This document shows, in pieces, positions 35,365-44,952 of a stretch of DNA of 64,000 nucleotides; the first letter of the stretch is position 1, and every line of letters begins with the position of its first letter. Both the position numbers and the translations under genes were made by a program. The notes beneath the pieces are model-generated. The model had not been told where the DNA came from. It ran no database searches and saw nothing but the letters and a program-made list of their open reading frames with translations. The stretch covers positions 1-64,000 of the forward strand of contig DAMBQR010000002.1 in assembly GCA_032055545.1 (NCBI GenBank), given 5' to 3'. The stretch is from Pseudescherichia sp032055545 (GTDB lineage: Bacteria; Pseudomonadota; Gammaproteobacteria; Enterobacterales; Enterobacteriaceae).

Positions 35365-36599
35365 GCGTCAACGGATGGGCTGTGGTGAAAACGCCGCAGC
35401 TCACCCAGCACCAGAATCAGTACCGCCCCCGTCACCGCCAGCACGGCTCCGCCGACGCTGGCCGAGGCGGCGGGCGTCATCGCCACGCTCATCCCGCCCA
35501 GCAGCGCCGCACCAATCGCATCCCCGGTGACGTTCTGCGCCGTCCACAGGCCGTTGATCCTGCCCAGCATCGCCTCCGGCGTCTGGGTCTGCAGCAGCGT
35601 GTACTGGAGCAGCGAGCTGATGGCGCTCAGCCAGCCGGCCAGGGCGAGGAACAGCACCCCCAGCGGCCAGATGGGCATCAGGCTAAACAGGGCGATGGCA
35701 ACAAAGGCCCCGAGGGTGGAGAAGAGAGTGATCGCGCCGGGGCGCGGGCGCTGGACCAGGTTGCCGCTGGTGAGCGCCCCCAGAGCGGCACCGAGCGGCA
35801 GGGCCGCGTAGAGGATACCAATCCCGGCGGCTGACATCTGCCAGTGGATAGCCAGTGCCGGATAGAGCACGCGCACGGCGCTGGCCATCGTCAGCAGGCC
35901 GCCCAGCAGAGCAATGCCGCCGATCAGCGGGCTGCGCAACAGGAAGCGAAACGCCGCCAGCAGCGACTTCAACGGATGCTCACGAGGCTGGGGTGGCGGC
36001 GGCAGCTGGGGCAGACGTAGCAGGGTTAGGGCGGTAATAAAGGTCCCCGCTGCCGCCAGGGCGTAGTTCCACACCACGCCCCCGGAGGCAAGCAGCAAGC
36101 CGCCAAGCATCGGCGAGATAACTGACCCGAGGCGCACGGTAAGCATCGTGATGGCTCCTGCCTGCATCAGGTTCTCCCGCCCCACCAGCGCCGGGGTGGC
36201 CGCCAGCAGCGCCGTGACGCCCAGCGCGCCGAAAAAGCCGTCCCACAGGCCGAGCAGATAGATCGCCAGCAGGGAGGGTTCGGGCAGCATGGCGTTAAGG
36301 CAGAGGCCAATAAAGCCGATACCGCAGGTGCCACGCGCCAGCAGGATCAGGCGCTTGCGCTCGTAGCGGTCCGCCAGCACACCGCCGACCATCAGGCCAA
36401 CAAACATCGCCCCGCCGGTGAGGGTGACCGCCAGCCCCACCAGCCAGCTGGAGTGGGTCATGGCCTGGATCTGCACCGGCACGGCAACGCCGAGCAGCCC
36501 CAGCGACACGATCGAGATAAAACGCGCAATAAAAACAGCGCGAAACGCGGGATGGGTTCTCAACAGGCTGACGTTGATCAGCCAGGATTGTCGGTTCAT
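35361..36599 (-). CDS. entS: Enterobactin exporter EntS (major facilitator superfamily)
   Basis: The 412-residue inner-membrane protein has 12 predicted membrane segments and exports enterobactin to the periplasm. The MFS loop motif is GGVLADRYERKRLILLARG, between helices 2 and 3. Sequence and length match E. coli EntS. It is divergent from fepD across a Fur site and convergent with fepB. Confidence 0.95.
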   Translation of the reverse strand: MNRQSWLINVSLLRTHPAFRAVFIARFISIVSLGLLGVAVPVQIQAMTHSSWLVGLAVTLTGGAMFVGLMVGGVLADRYERKRLILLARGTCGIGFIGLCLNAMLPEPSLLAIYLLGLWDGFFGALGVTALLAATPALVGRENLMQAGAITMLTVRLGSVISPMLGGLLLASGGVVWNYALAAAGTFITALTLLRLPQLPPPPQPREHPLKSLLAAFRFLLRSPLIGGIALLGGLLTMASAVRVLYPALAIHWQMSAAGIGILYAALPLGAALGALTSGNLVQRPRPGAITLFSTLGAFVAIALFSLMPIWPLGVLFLALAGWLSAISSLLQYTLLQTQTPEAMLGRINGLWTAQNVTGDAIGAALLGGMSVAMTPAASASVGGAVLAVTGAVLILVLGELRRFHHSPSVDA

Positions 36600-36674
36600 T
36601 ACAAAGCCTTAATGCGAACTTTTGATACCAGTTTTCAGGCCGCACATGCTAACATATCGCAATAAGATCGATAA

Positions 36675-36695
36675 CGATAATTACTATCATTATCA
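36675..36695. promoter_or_regulatory. Overlapping Fur boxes, entS / fepD divergent promoter
   Basis: CGATAAT-T-ACTATCA (36675-36689) matches the 7-1-7 Fur site at 6 of 7 in each half. A second site shifted by six bases ends with an exact ATTATCA (36689-36695). Overlapping sites are usual at strongly iron-regulated promoters. Confidence 0.85.
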
Positions 36696-36711
36696 CGTCA
36701 GGGACGTTGTT

Positions 36712-37719
36712 ATGTCGCTTTCCGTTAATCCGGCACGCCCGTGGGTCGTGGGCGGATTATTGCTACTGCTGCTGATTGCAGGCGTGCTTAGCTTGCTGAT
36801 CGGGGCCAAACCGCTGCCCCTCTCCGTTGTAATGGATGCCCTCTCCGGCACCTGCCAAAGCGCCGACTGCACGATTGTGCTAGATGCCCGCCTGCCGCGC
36901 ACCCTGGCCGGGCTGCTGGTGGGCGGCGCACTGGGCCTCGCAGGGGCGCTGATGCAGACTCTGACCCGCAACCCCCTCGCCGACCCTGGCCTGCTCGGCG
37001 TTAACGCCGGGGCAAGCTTTGCTATTGTGCTCGGCGCGGCGCTGCTGGGTCTCTCCTCCCCCACCGAGCAGCTAGGGCTGGCCTTCTGCGGCGCGCTGGC
37101 GGCCTCGCTGGTGGTGGCTTTTACCGGCAGCGCAGGCGGCGGGCAGCTGAGTCCGGTGCGCCTCACGCTGGCGGGCGTTGCACTGGCGGCGGTGCTGGAG
37201 GGTCTCTCCAGCGGTATCTCGCTGCTTAACCCTGACGTTTATGACCAGCTGCGCTTCTGGCAGGCTGGCTCCCTCGACGTGCGTACATTACAGACGCTGC
37301 GTATCGTAGTGGTTCCGGTGCTGATAGCGGGTGCCATCGCCCTTCTGCTTAGCCGGGCGCTGAACAGCCTGAGCCTCGGCAGCGACACCGCCACCGCCCT
37401 CGGCAGCAGGGTAGCCCGCACCCAGCTGCTGGGCCTGCTGGCTATCACCGTTCTGTGCGCCAGCGCTACCGCCGTCTCGGGTCCCATCGCCTTTATTGGC
37501 CTGATGATGCCGCATATGGCGCGCTGGCTGGTGGGAGCCGATCACCGCTGGTCTCTGCCGGTGACCCTTCTCGCCACGCCTGCCCTGCTGCTGTTTGCCG
37601 ATATCATTGGCAGGCTAATCGTGCCAGGCGAACTGCGTGTGTCGGTGGTCAGCGCCTTTATTGGCGCGCCGGTACTGATCTTTCTTGTGCGTCGCCACCG
37701 TCGGGGAGGTGCAATGTGA
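36712..37719 (+). CDS. fepD: Ferric enterobactin ABC transporter permease FepD
   Basis: The 335-residue FecCD-family permease has nine to ten membrane helices. Typical stretches are RLPRTLAGLLVGGALGLAGALMQTLTRNPLADPGLLG and GPIAFIGLMMPHMARWLVG. The ATG at 36712 gives the E. coli-like N-terminus (MSLSVNPARPW); the longer frame from 36622 would read through the Fur boxes. Its stop overlaps the fepG start. Confidence 0.96.
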   Translation: MSLSVNPARPWVVGGLLLLLLIAGVLSLLIGAKPLPLSVVMDALSGTCQSADCTIVLDARLPRTLAGLLVGGALGLAGALMQTLTRNPLADPGLLGVNAGASFAIVLGAALLGLSSPTEQLGLAFCGALAASLVVAFTGSAGGGQLSPVRLTLAGVALAAVLEGLSSGISLLNPDVYDQLRFWQAGSLDVRTLQTLRIVVVPVLIAGAIALLLSRALNSLSLGSDTATALGSRVARTQLLGLLAITVLCASATAVSGPIAFIGLMMPHMARWLVGADHRWSLPVTLLATPALLLFADIIGRLIVPGELRVSVVSAFIGAPVLIFLVRRHRRGGAM

Positions 37720-38708
37720 TCGCCCCCTCCCGTCGTCTTATCTTTAGCGTCTTCCTGCTGGCTTGCATCAGCATGATGGTCGCCCTGTGGAGCCTGTGCA
37801 GCGGTACGGTGCCCCTCTCTCCCGGCCAGGTGCTGGCCGCCTTCACCGGCGATGCGCCGCGCGGCGTTGCCCTGGTGGTCAATGAGTGGCGTCTGCCCCG
37901 GGTGCTGATGGCGATCCTTATCGGCGGTGCGCTGGGGGTCAGCGGGGCGATATTTCAGTCGCTGATGCGTAACCCGCTGGGCAGTCCGGACGTGATGGGT
38001 TTTAACACCGGCGCCTGGAGCGGCGTACTGGTGGCAATGGTGCTGTACGGTCAGGATCTGACTGCTATCGCCTTTGCGGCGATGGCCGGGGGGATCCTCA
38101 CCTCGCTGGTGGTGTGGGCGCTGGCCTGGCGCAACGGCATTGAGACCTTTCGTCTGATCATTATTGGCATCGGCGTGCGGGCAATGCTCATTGCCTTCAA
38201 TACCTGGCTGCTGATTAAGGCCTCGCTGGAGACCGCTCTCACCGCTGGCCTGTGGAACGCAGGCTCCCTCAACGGCCTGACCTGGGCTAAAACCTGGCCC
38301 TCGGCACCGATCCTGCTGCTGATGTTTGTCTGCGCCGCGCTGCTGGTGCGGCGGATGCGGCTGCTGGAGATGGGCGATGACAGCGCCTGTGCGCTGGGCG
38401 TCAGCGTAGAGCGCTCCCGGCTGATGCTGATGCTGGTGGCCGTGGTGCTGACCGCAGCGGCGACCGCCCTCGCCGGGCCGATCTCCTTTGTAGCGCTGGT
38501 TGCACCGCACATCGCCCGACGCATCAGCGGCACGGCACGCTGGGGCCTGACCCAGGCAGCGCTCTGCGGCGCGCTGCTGCTGCTGGCCGCCGATCTCTGT
38601 GCCCAGCAGCTGTTTATTCCCTATCAGCTTCCGGTCGGCGTGGTCACCGTAAGCCTGGGCGGCATCTATCTTATTGTCCTGTTAATCAAGGAGTCCCGCA
38701 AAAGATGA
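37716..38708 (+). CDS. fepG: Ferric enterobactin ABC transporter permease FepG
   Basis: The 330-residue FecCD-family partner of FepD starts at a GTG in the GTGA overlap with the fepD stop and has the same length as E. coli FepG. Nearly unchanged blocks include GAIFQSLMRNPLGSPDVMGF, WNAGSLNGLTWAKTWPSAP and GPISFVALVAPHIARR. Frames upstream of 37716 lie inside fepD and are not part of the gene. Confidence 0.96.
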   Translation: MIAPSRRLIFSVFLLACISMMVALWSLCSGTVPLSPGQVLAAFTGDAPRGVALVVNEWRLPRVLMAILIGGALGVSGAIFQSLMRNPLGSPDVMGFNTGAWSGVLVAMVLYGQDLTAIAFAAMAGGILTSLVVWALAWRNGIETFRLIIIGIGVRAMLIAFNTWLLIKASLETALTAGLWNAGSLNGLTWAKTWPSAPILLLMFVCAALLVRRMRLLEMGDDSACALGVSVERSRLMLMLVAVVLTAAATALAGPISFVALVAPHIARRISGTARWGLTQAALCGALLLLAADLCAQQLFIPYQLPVGVVTVSLGGIYLIVLLIKESRKR

Positions 38709-39505
38709 TCGATTCTACAGCCCGTTTGCGCGGCGACCGGTTAACGCTCGGCTACGGTAAGAAGGTGGTGGCGGACGAGCTCTCCGTCGCGATCCCCGAC
38801 GGCCACTTTACCGCCATTATTGGCCCCAACGGCTGCGGCAAATCGACCCTGCTGCGCACCCTGAGCCGCCTGATGACGCCCACCGCCGGGCATGTCTATC
38901 TTGATGGCGAGCAGATCCAGCGCTTCAATAGCAAAGAGGTGGCGCGGCGCGTCGGCCTGCTGGCGCAGAACGCCACCACGCCGGGAGATATCACGGTGCA
39001 GGAGCTGATCTCCCGGGGTCGCTATCCGCACCAGCCGCTGTTTACCCGCTGGCGGCAGGAGGACGATCGCGCCGTGCAGCGGGCGATGGAGGCCACCGGC
39101 GTGGCGGATCTTGCCTTGCAGAGCGTGGATACCCTCTCCGGCGGCCAGCGTCAGCGGGCATGGATAGCGATGGTGCTGGCTCAGGAGACGGCGATTATGC
39201 TGCTGGATGAGCCGACCACCTGGCTGGATATCAGCTATCAGATCGACGTGCTGGAGCTGCTTAGCGAGCTGAACCGCGAGCAGGGCTTGACCCTGGCGGC
39301 GGTGCTGCATGACCTGAACCAGGCCTGCCGCTACGCGACCCATCTGATTGCCCTGCGGGACGGCAAGATTGTTGCCCAGGGCGCGCCGAAGGAGATTGTG
39401 ACGGCAGAGCTGATTGAGGCCGTCTACGGGTTGCGCTGCATGATTATCGACGATCCGGTGGCGCATACGCCGTTAGTGGTGCCGCTGGGGCGTTCAGGAA
39501 TATAA
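38705..39505 (+). CDS. fepC: Ferric enterobactin ABC transporter ATPase FepC
   Basis: The 266-residue ATPase drives FepDG. Walker A is GPNGCGKSTLLR, the signature is LSGGQRQRAWIAM, Walker B is AIMLLDEPTTWLD, and the switch histidine lies in AAVLHDLNQACRY. The gene overlaps fepG by 4 bp and is last in the fepDGC operon, which ends at a strong bidirectional terminator. Confidence 0.97.
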   Translation: MIDSTARLRGDRLTLGYGKKVVADELSVAIPDGHFTAIIGPNGCGKSTLLRTLSRLMTPTAGHVYLDGEQIQRFNSKEVARRVGLLAQNATTPGDITVQELISRGRYPHQPLFTRWRQEDDRAVQRAMEATGVADLALQSVDTLSGGQRQRAWIAMVLAQETAIMLLDEPTTWLDISYQIDVLELLSELNREQGLTLAAVLHDLNQACRYATHLIALRDGKIVAQGAPKEIVTAELIEAVYGLRCMIIDDPVAHTPLVVPLGRSGI

Positions 39506-39533
39506 AAAAGGCGGCAATAAGCCGCCTTTTTTA
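39504..39533. terminator. Bidirectional terminator between fepC and fepE
   Basis: Stem AAAAAAGGCGGC / GCCGCCTTTTTT with loop AATAA. The A- and T-runs on both sides let it end the convergent fepC and fepE transcripts. Confidence 0.93.
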
Positions 39534-39546
39534 ATTTTGGGTAACG

Positions 39547-40686
39547 CTACGCTGACTCCAGCACCATCTCCGGAGCAACCGGCGGTAACGTGCGCGCCAG
39601 CATCGCATTGCGCAGCAGAACAATACCACAGGCAACAATGCCGCCTACTAATCCCATCAGAACGGTGATAATCCCTTTACCTTGACCATCTTTTTTCATC
39701 GGCAGCGACGGGGAGAGCTGATATTTGAACGGTGAAAATTCAATGTTTTTCACATTCAGCTTCTGCAGCTGCTCGACATGATATTCACGGTTGCGCAGGT
39801 CGGCGTTGAGATCGGCAATATCCTTCAGCGATTTTTCAATCCGCAGCTTTTCCTGGATACCGTCCGCGCCCAGCGTAATAGAGAAGTCCGGATCGTCATT
39901 CACCACCTGTCCGTTGCTGTAGACCGGTTTTTTAATTCCCGCGGCGTTGGCGACTTCAAGCGAGTAATTAAGGCGCTGGATCTTAATATCGCGCTGGTTA
40001 GTCAGGCGAACGCGATCGAGATTGAGCTTCTCCTGCTCAAAGCGGGTTTTTAATGCCAGCGTGCTACGGATATTCTCGGTCGTCTCGTTCACCACTTTCG
40101 CTGCGACATAATCGACATAGCCCTCAAGGACCTCTTTCGCATCGTCAGGCGTTGATGCAGAGAAGCTAAGCGTCCAGGAGGTAAAGGGCGCTTCAACGGG
40201 GCTTTTTGGCGAAGCGTTATCAATCAGCTTCATTTTTTCCGTCAGGCGGACAACCGCACGCTGAAACTCCAGCGAATCGGCATTGAGCTCGGGATACTGG
40301 GCTTTAAGATAGGGCGAACTGCGGAAATACTCTTCCTGCAGCGACTGAGAGCTAAAATTTTTAATGAATTGACCAAAAACGTCAACCGGCGTTACCGGCA
40401 CCTCAACGTCCAGTACCTGTAGCTCCATCAACATTTGCTGCAGCGAGCGCCACTGCGTCTGCTCTGCGGGGGTGATGATCGCTTCGCTGGTCCATTTCTG
40501 TGGCAATATGAAAGAAATTAGCAGGCCAACCAGAGCAAACACTGCGGCTATGGCGATAATTTGTTTTTTGGCGGCCCATAACACGTCAAGAAGCGTGAGG
40601 AGATCGATTTCGTTATTGTGATGAGGTCCGACAGGATAGTGGCGTAGCTGCACCTCGTTATCCTGTTTAATATCTAACGTTGACAT
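39547..40686 (-). CDS. fepE: Wzz-family chain-length regulator FepE
   Basis: The 379-residue polysaccharide co-polymerase has two membrane helices (about residues 37-57 and 340-362) around a periplasmic coiled domain. The Wzz motif near the second helix (PFKYQLSPSLPMKKDGQGKG) is visible. FepE proteins set very long O-antigen chain length in Salmonella; the name reflects map position and no ferric enterobactin role is shown. It stays between fepC and entF as in E. coli. Confidence 0.92.
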   Translation of the reverse strand: MSTLDIKQDNEVQLRHYPVGPHHNNEIDLLTLLDVLWAAKKQIIAIAAVFALVGLLISFILPQKWTSEAIITPAEQTQWRSLQQMLMELQVLDVEVPVTPVDVFGQFIKNFSSQSLQEEYFRSSPYLKAQYPELNADSLEFQRAVVRLTEKMKLIDNASPKSPVEAPFTSWTLSFSASTPDDAKEVLEGYVDYVAAKVVNETTENIRSTLALKTRFEQEKLNLDRVRLTNQRDIKIQRLNYSLEVANAAGIKKPVYSNGQVVNDDPDFSITLGADGIQEKLRIEKSLKDIADLNADLRNREYHVEQLQKLNVKNIEFSPFKYQLSPSLPMKKDGQGKGIITVLMGLVGGIVACGIVLLRNAMLARTLPPVAPEMVLESA

Positions 40687-40786
40687 GTGTAAACTCTATC
40701 CTGATTCGCGACTAAAGCATGATTTACATCGGCCCCCCTATAGTAATACTTTATGAGATTAATCTGAACGAAGATTTAATGTTGTT

Positions 40787-40818
40787 AATCATACCCACTA
40801 TATATAGTGGGTATGATT
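40787..40818. terminator. Perfect 14-bp palindrome between entF and fepE
   Basis: AATCATACCCACTA and its exact complement, separated by TATA. It lies 6 bp after the entF stop on the minus strand. Its position suggests an entF terminator, but neither side has a proper T-run, so it may instead be an mRNA-stabilising hairpin or a protein-binding site. Confidence 0.6.
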
Positions 40819-40823
40819 GTTTA

Positions 40824-43800
40824 TTAATTGAGTAGGTTTGCCAGTATCGGTCCAATCGTCGTAAACACCGCTGGAGAAATAATATCTACGTGGGCGCAGT
40901 CCTGACGATAGACCTCCAGCTCATTTACCCAGGGTGACCAGACCCGCTGGGGATCCATTCCGGCTGGCAACGTGCGCTCGGCGACAAACAGCGTCGCTTT
41001 ACCATCAAACGGCAGGCTGTGGGCGGTTGTCAGCAGCCGAACCGCATCGCCATAGTTGCCCTCAATAGCATTAAATAGCTCGCCCGATGCCTGGCCCTGT
41101 TGGGCAGCGAGAAACGCCTCCCGCTCGCGGCTGATCTCTGCCAGCACCTCAGGGTCGAGACCGTTGGCCTCTTTCTCTGCCCAGTTCTGCGTCTCCGGCG
41201 GCCAGGTATCCAGCAGCCCCAGGAAGGCCACCGCCTCGCCGCGCTGGCGCAGCCGGGCGGCGATCCCCTGCGCCAGCGTGCCGCCAAGAGAGTAGCCAAA
41301 CAGGTAGTATGGACCGTGTGGCTGCTGGACGAGTAGCGTTTGCAGGTGCGCTTCACACACCTCATCCAGCGAAGCAGCGGTAGCCATCGGCCCGGCCGGG
41401 CGCGGTGACTGAATGCCGACAATCGACCAGCGTGGGCTAAGATAGCGCGCCAGCACGCTAAACTGCCAGGCAAAGCCGGAGGCCGGATGGAAGCAGAACA
41501 GCGTCGGGCCATGGCTCTCCCGCAGGGGCAGGATCGTCTCGTAGCCGAGGTTTTGCAGTCGTCCATCCTCGGCATCGGCCTCCAGCAGCGCGGCAAGTTT
41601 TTCCACGCTTGAGGCCACCATCACCTGCCCCGGCGTCACCTGGCGTGCGAACGCCTGACTCAGTTTCGCCGCCAGCCGCATCGCCAGCAGCGAGTGGCCG
41701 CCAAGGGCAAAGAAGTCGGCGCTGACGTCATTCACCTCACAGGCCAGCAGCTCGGCAAACAGCTGCGCAACCGCGATCTCTGTCGCCGTCTCCGGCCTCC
41801 GTCCGTCCGCCGCCGCCGCAGGCGTCGGCAGCGGCAGCGCCTTCCTGTCCAGCTTGCCGTTAGCGCTAAGCGGCAGTTCATCAAGTTGCACCAGAGTAAC
41901 CGGCACCATATGCGGCGGAAGTCGGGCTTTTAGCTGCTCGCTGAGAGTAGACATCACCAGCGGCTGGCCCGAAGCTGACACCAGGTAGCCCACCAGCTGG
42001 CGCGCGTCGCCGTTGCCCGCCGCCGCCTGGTTAAAGACGCAGGCGTGGGTGACCGCCTGGGCCACGTCCGGCAGGGTCTGCATGACACAGTCAATCTCTC
42101 CCAGCTCGATGCGCTGGCCGCGAATTTTGAGCTGATCGTCGCTGCGCCCCAGGTACTCCACCGCGCCGTTATCCAGCCAGCGCGCCACGTCGCCGGTACG
42201 GTACATCCGCTCGCCAGCAGCAAAGGGATCGGCAATAAAGCGGCTGGCAGTCAGGTCGGGACGCCCCAGATAGCCCTGCGCCAGCTGGATGCCGGTCAGG
42301 TAGAGATCCCCCGCCACGCCCGGCGGCAGGGGCTGCATCATGCTGTCCAGAATGCGCAGGCCGGTGTTCCACACCGGGTAGCCAATCGGCACGCTGGGTC
42401 CGGTGACCCCGGCCAGCGCCTCGCCATAGGCTGGGTACCCGCTAACATCGACCGCCGCTTCCGTCGGGCCGTAGAGGTTGTGCAGCGGCACGTCGGTTAA
42501 CGTCTGCCACTCACGGCAGAGATCCGTTGGCAGCGCTTCACCGCTGCAAAAGACGTTGCGCAGCGTGCGGCAGCTCTCCCACGCCGTCTCCGGAGTCAGG
42601 GCGGCAACGAAGGCCGCCAGCATCGAGGGAACAAAGTGGGTGGTGGTTACGCCATAGCGGGCAAAAAAGAGCTGTAACGCCTGCGGATCGCGGTGCGTCT
42701 CCGGCTCCGCCATCACCAGCTTCGCCCCGGCGATAAAGGGCCAGAAGAACTCCCACACCGAAACGTCAAAGCTGCACGGCGTCTTTTGCGCCACCACGTC
42801 CTCGGCGCTTAACGGATAGCTCGCCTGCATCCACAGCAGGCGGTTGACGATAGCCGTCTGCCCCACCATCACCCCTTTCGGACGGCCCGTTGAGCCGGAG
42901 GTAAAGATGACATAGGCGGTGTGATCCGGGGTAGAGAGTGCCAGCGCTGGCGCATCCGTCACCGGCAGCGGCGCGCTGTAGCAGAGGTAAGCGAGCTGCG
43001 GAATGGCGCTAAACCGCGCCAGCTGATCCTCAACGGTGATCAACAGCCGCGGCTGGGCATCCTCCAGCATCATATGCAGGCGATCGTCCGGATAACCGGT
43101 ATCCAGCGGCAGCCAGGCGGCACCCACCTCAACAATCGCATGCAGGGCCAGAGTGAGAAAGACTGAGCGCGGCAGCGCCACGGCGACGCTGTCCCCGGGC
43201 TGAACGCCGTTCTGACGCAGTACCTGCGCCAGGGCGATAACCTGCTCGCGCATCTCGCGGTAGCTGAACTGCCAGCGGGCATCCGCCAGCGCCGGCGCGT
43301 CAGGCGTCTTTTCGCTCTGGGCGGCCACAAGCGCGCTGAGGGTCGTGGCCGGCAGGCTGACGGCGGTATTATTAATGCGGTCAATGTTCTCCTGCTCTGC
43401 TGGCAGGATCAGCGCGGCCTCGCCGCAGGAGAGATGCGGGTTATCGGCAAACTGGCGCAGCAGCGCGTCCAGCCTGGCGGCATGCGCGTTTAACGTGGCC
43501 TCATCATAGCGCTGGCGATTGGCGAGGATCTCTACCGCAAGGCCGCCCTTCTGGTCCGGGATAAGGGCAATCTCCAGATCGTTAACCGGCCCGGTTGCCA
43601 GGGTATGGGTTGTTGCCGCCGTGCCGTCAATATCCAGCTGATAGTCAAACATCTTCACGTTAAACACCGGGCCAAACAGGGGACGGTCGCCCGTCACCTG
43701 CCCGCTGTCACGCACGATCTGCTCCGCATCATAACGCTGGTGGCGGCGCATCTTTTTCAGCCTGGCAGCGAGCTTTTGCGCCAGCCCGGCCAGCGACTCC

Positions 43801-44711
43801 GTCGGGTCAACGTTCACCGCCAGCGGCAGGACGTTAAGCACCGGGCCGGTAGCGCAGAGGGCGGCGGAGCCCATTCGACGCATAAAGATAAACCCGGCGG
43901 CATAGTCCATGCGTCCGCACAGACGGGCCAGCCACAGAGAGACCAGCGCCAGGGCCAGATCCGGGGGCTGGCAGCTGCTGTTCTGTGCCGCAAGCCGGGA
44001 AAACGCCTGGCCGTCGAGGGTCAGCTTCAGGCGCAAAATGTCGGCGGTAGAAGCCCGACCCGGCAGCGGACTGGCGGAGAGCGACACCGGCGGCGGCAGG
44101 CTCTGGCTTACCTCACGCCAGTATGCCGCATCACGGCCATACGCCTCGCTGTCGCGGTAGCGCTGATACTCTTCTACCACGTCGGCAAAGGGGGTAAAAG
44201 GCGATGCCGGTGTCGGCTCGCCGCGCCGCCATGCGCTATAGATGGCGGCGATATGGCGGGTAATGGCCGGAAAGCTGAAGCCATCCACCAGCAGGTGGTG
44301 ATAGCGTTGATACCAGTACCAGCGACGCTCCCCAAGGCGCAGCAGCGCATGGTAAAACAGCGGTTTTCCGCCGTTAACGCGCAGATTTTGTGCCAGATCG
44401 CCCTGCATGACAGCCAGTGCCGCCGCATGGGGATCGGCGCTGGCGCGCAGGTCATGGAAATCGGGCTGCGCCAGCGGCATGGATCCATCGATCCACTGGA
44501 AAATCTCGCCGTTATCCTCGACAAAGCGGCTGCGCAGGGTATCAGCATCGCGCATACCTGCCACAATCGCCTCGCCGAGCAGGGCGTCATCAAGCTCGCT
44601 GTCGTCAATAACAACGTAGTGCGCCACGCTCCAGGCGTTAGGCTGCGTGGAGAGCGTTTCCGCCATCCAGATCCCGGTCTGGGCCGCTACCAGCGGCAGA
44701 CGTTTCGACAT
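40824..44711 (-). CDS. entF: Enterobactin synthase component F, nonribosomal peptide synthetase
   Basis: The 1295-residue single-module NRPS activates serine and joins and cyclises three DHB-serine units. A condensation domain (about 1-430) has HHLLVDGFSF. The adenylation domain (about 450-960) has VIFTSGSTGRPKGVMVG and YRTGDVARW. The carrier domain has the pantetheine serine in LGGHSLLAMRL (about 1000). The thioesterase has its nucleophile in FGYSLGGTLAQG (about 1130). The ATG at 44711 (MSKRLPLVAAQ) matches E. coli; the longer frame would overlap ybdZ. It needs EntD for activation, and entD is not seen here. Confidence 0.97.
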   Translation of the reverse strand: MSKRLPLVAAQTGIWMAETLSTQPNAWSVAHYVVIDDSELDDALLGEAIVAGMRDADTLRSRFVEDNGEIFQWIDGSMPLAQPDFHDLRASADPHAAALAVMQGDLAQNLRVNGGKPLFYHALLRLGERRWYWYQRYHHLLVDGFSFPAITRHIAAIYSAWRRGEPTPASPFTPFADVVEEYQRYRDSEAYGRDAAYWREVSQSLPPPVSLSASPLPGRASTADILRLKLTLDGQAFSRLAAQNSSCQPPDLALALVSLWLARLCGRMDYAAGFIFMRRMGSAALCATGPVLNVLPLAVNVDPTESLAGLAQKLAARLKKMRRHQRYDAEQIVRDSGQVTGDRPLFGPVFNVKMFDYQLDIDGTAATTHTLATGPVNDLEIALIPDQKGGLAVEILANRQRYDEATLNAHAARLDALLRQFADNPHLSCGEAALILPAEQENIDRINNTAVSLPATTLSALVAAQSEKTPDAPALADARWQFSYREMREQVIALAQVLRQNGVQPGDSVAVALPRSVFLTLALHAIVEVGAAWLPLDTGYPDDRLHMMLEDAQPRLLITVEDQLARFSAIPQLAYLCYSAPLPVTDAPALALSTPDHTAYVIFTSGSTGRPKGVMVGQTAIVNRLLWMQASYPLSAEDVVAQKTPCSFDVSVWEFFWPFIAGAKLVMAEPETHRDPQALQLFFARYGVTTTHFVPSMLAAFVAALTPETAWESCRTLRNVFCSGEALPTDLCREWQTLTDVPLHNLYGPTEAAVDVSGYPAYGEALAGVTGPSVPIGYPVWNTGLRILDSMMQPLPPGVAGDLYLTGIQLAQGYLGRPDLTASRFIADPFAAGERMYRTGDVARWLDNGAVEYLGRSDDQLKIRGQRIELGEIDCVMQTLPDVAQAVTHACVFNQAAAGNGDARQLVGYLVSASGQPLVMSTLSEQLKARLPPHMVPVTLVQLDELPLSANGKLDRKALPLPTPAAAADGRRPETATEIAVAQLFAELLACEVNDVSADFFALGGHSLLAMRLAAKLSQAFARQVTPGQVMVASSVEKLAALLEADAEDGRLQNLGYETILPLRESHGPTLFCFHPASGFAWQFSVLARYLSPRWSIVGIQSPRPAGPMATAASLDEVCEAHLQTLLVQQPHGPYYLFGYSLGGTLAQGIAARLRQRGEAVAFLGLLDTWPPETQNWAEKEANGLDPEVLAEISREREAFLAAQQGQASGELFNAIEGNYGDAVRLLTTAHSLPFDGKATLFVAERTLPAGMDPQRVWSPWVNELEVYRQDCAHVDIISPAVFTTIGPILANLLN

Positions 44712-44721
44712 GGGGTGCTCC

Positions 44722-44925
44722 TTAACGCGCAACGTGCGCAGGGGTTAGGTTCTGCCACTGCCCCGCCAGCCAGGCGTGGCACTCAGCCTGCGGCTGCGGT
44801 TCGGCAACAATGTGCCAGCCCTGCGGCAGGGCGCACTGTTGCGGCCACAGGCTATAGCGCTGCTGCGCGTTTTGCAGAATGTAAAACTGCCCCTCTGGAT
44901 CGTCGAAGGGATTACTGAACTCCAT
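44722..44925 (-). CDS. ybdZ: MbtH-like protein YbdZ
   Basis: The 67-residue MbtH-like protein binds the EntF adenylation domain and supports its folding and activity. The family signature is present: NPFDDPEGQFYIL at the start, then SLWP and PQGWH with the conserved tryptophans. It lies between fes and entF on the same strand, with 10 bp to the entF start, as in E. coli. Confidence 0.95.
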   Translation of the reverse strand: MEFSNPFDDPEGQFYILQNAQQRYSLWPQQCALPQGWHIVAEPQPQAECHAWLAGQWQNLTPAHVAR

Positions 44926-44952
44926 ACCACACTCCTGTCGTGGAAAAAGGCC

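Noticed and set aside
43605..44918. Open frame opposite entF and ybdZ
   Set aside because: Antisense to NRPS condensation-domain coding sequence with no domain or start signal.
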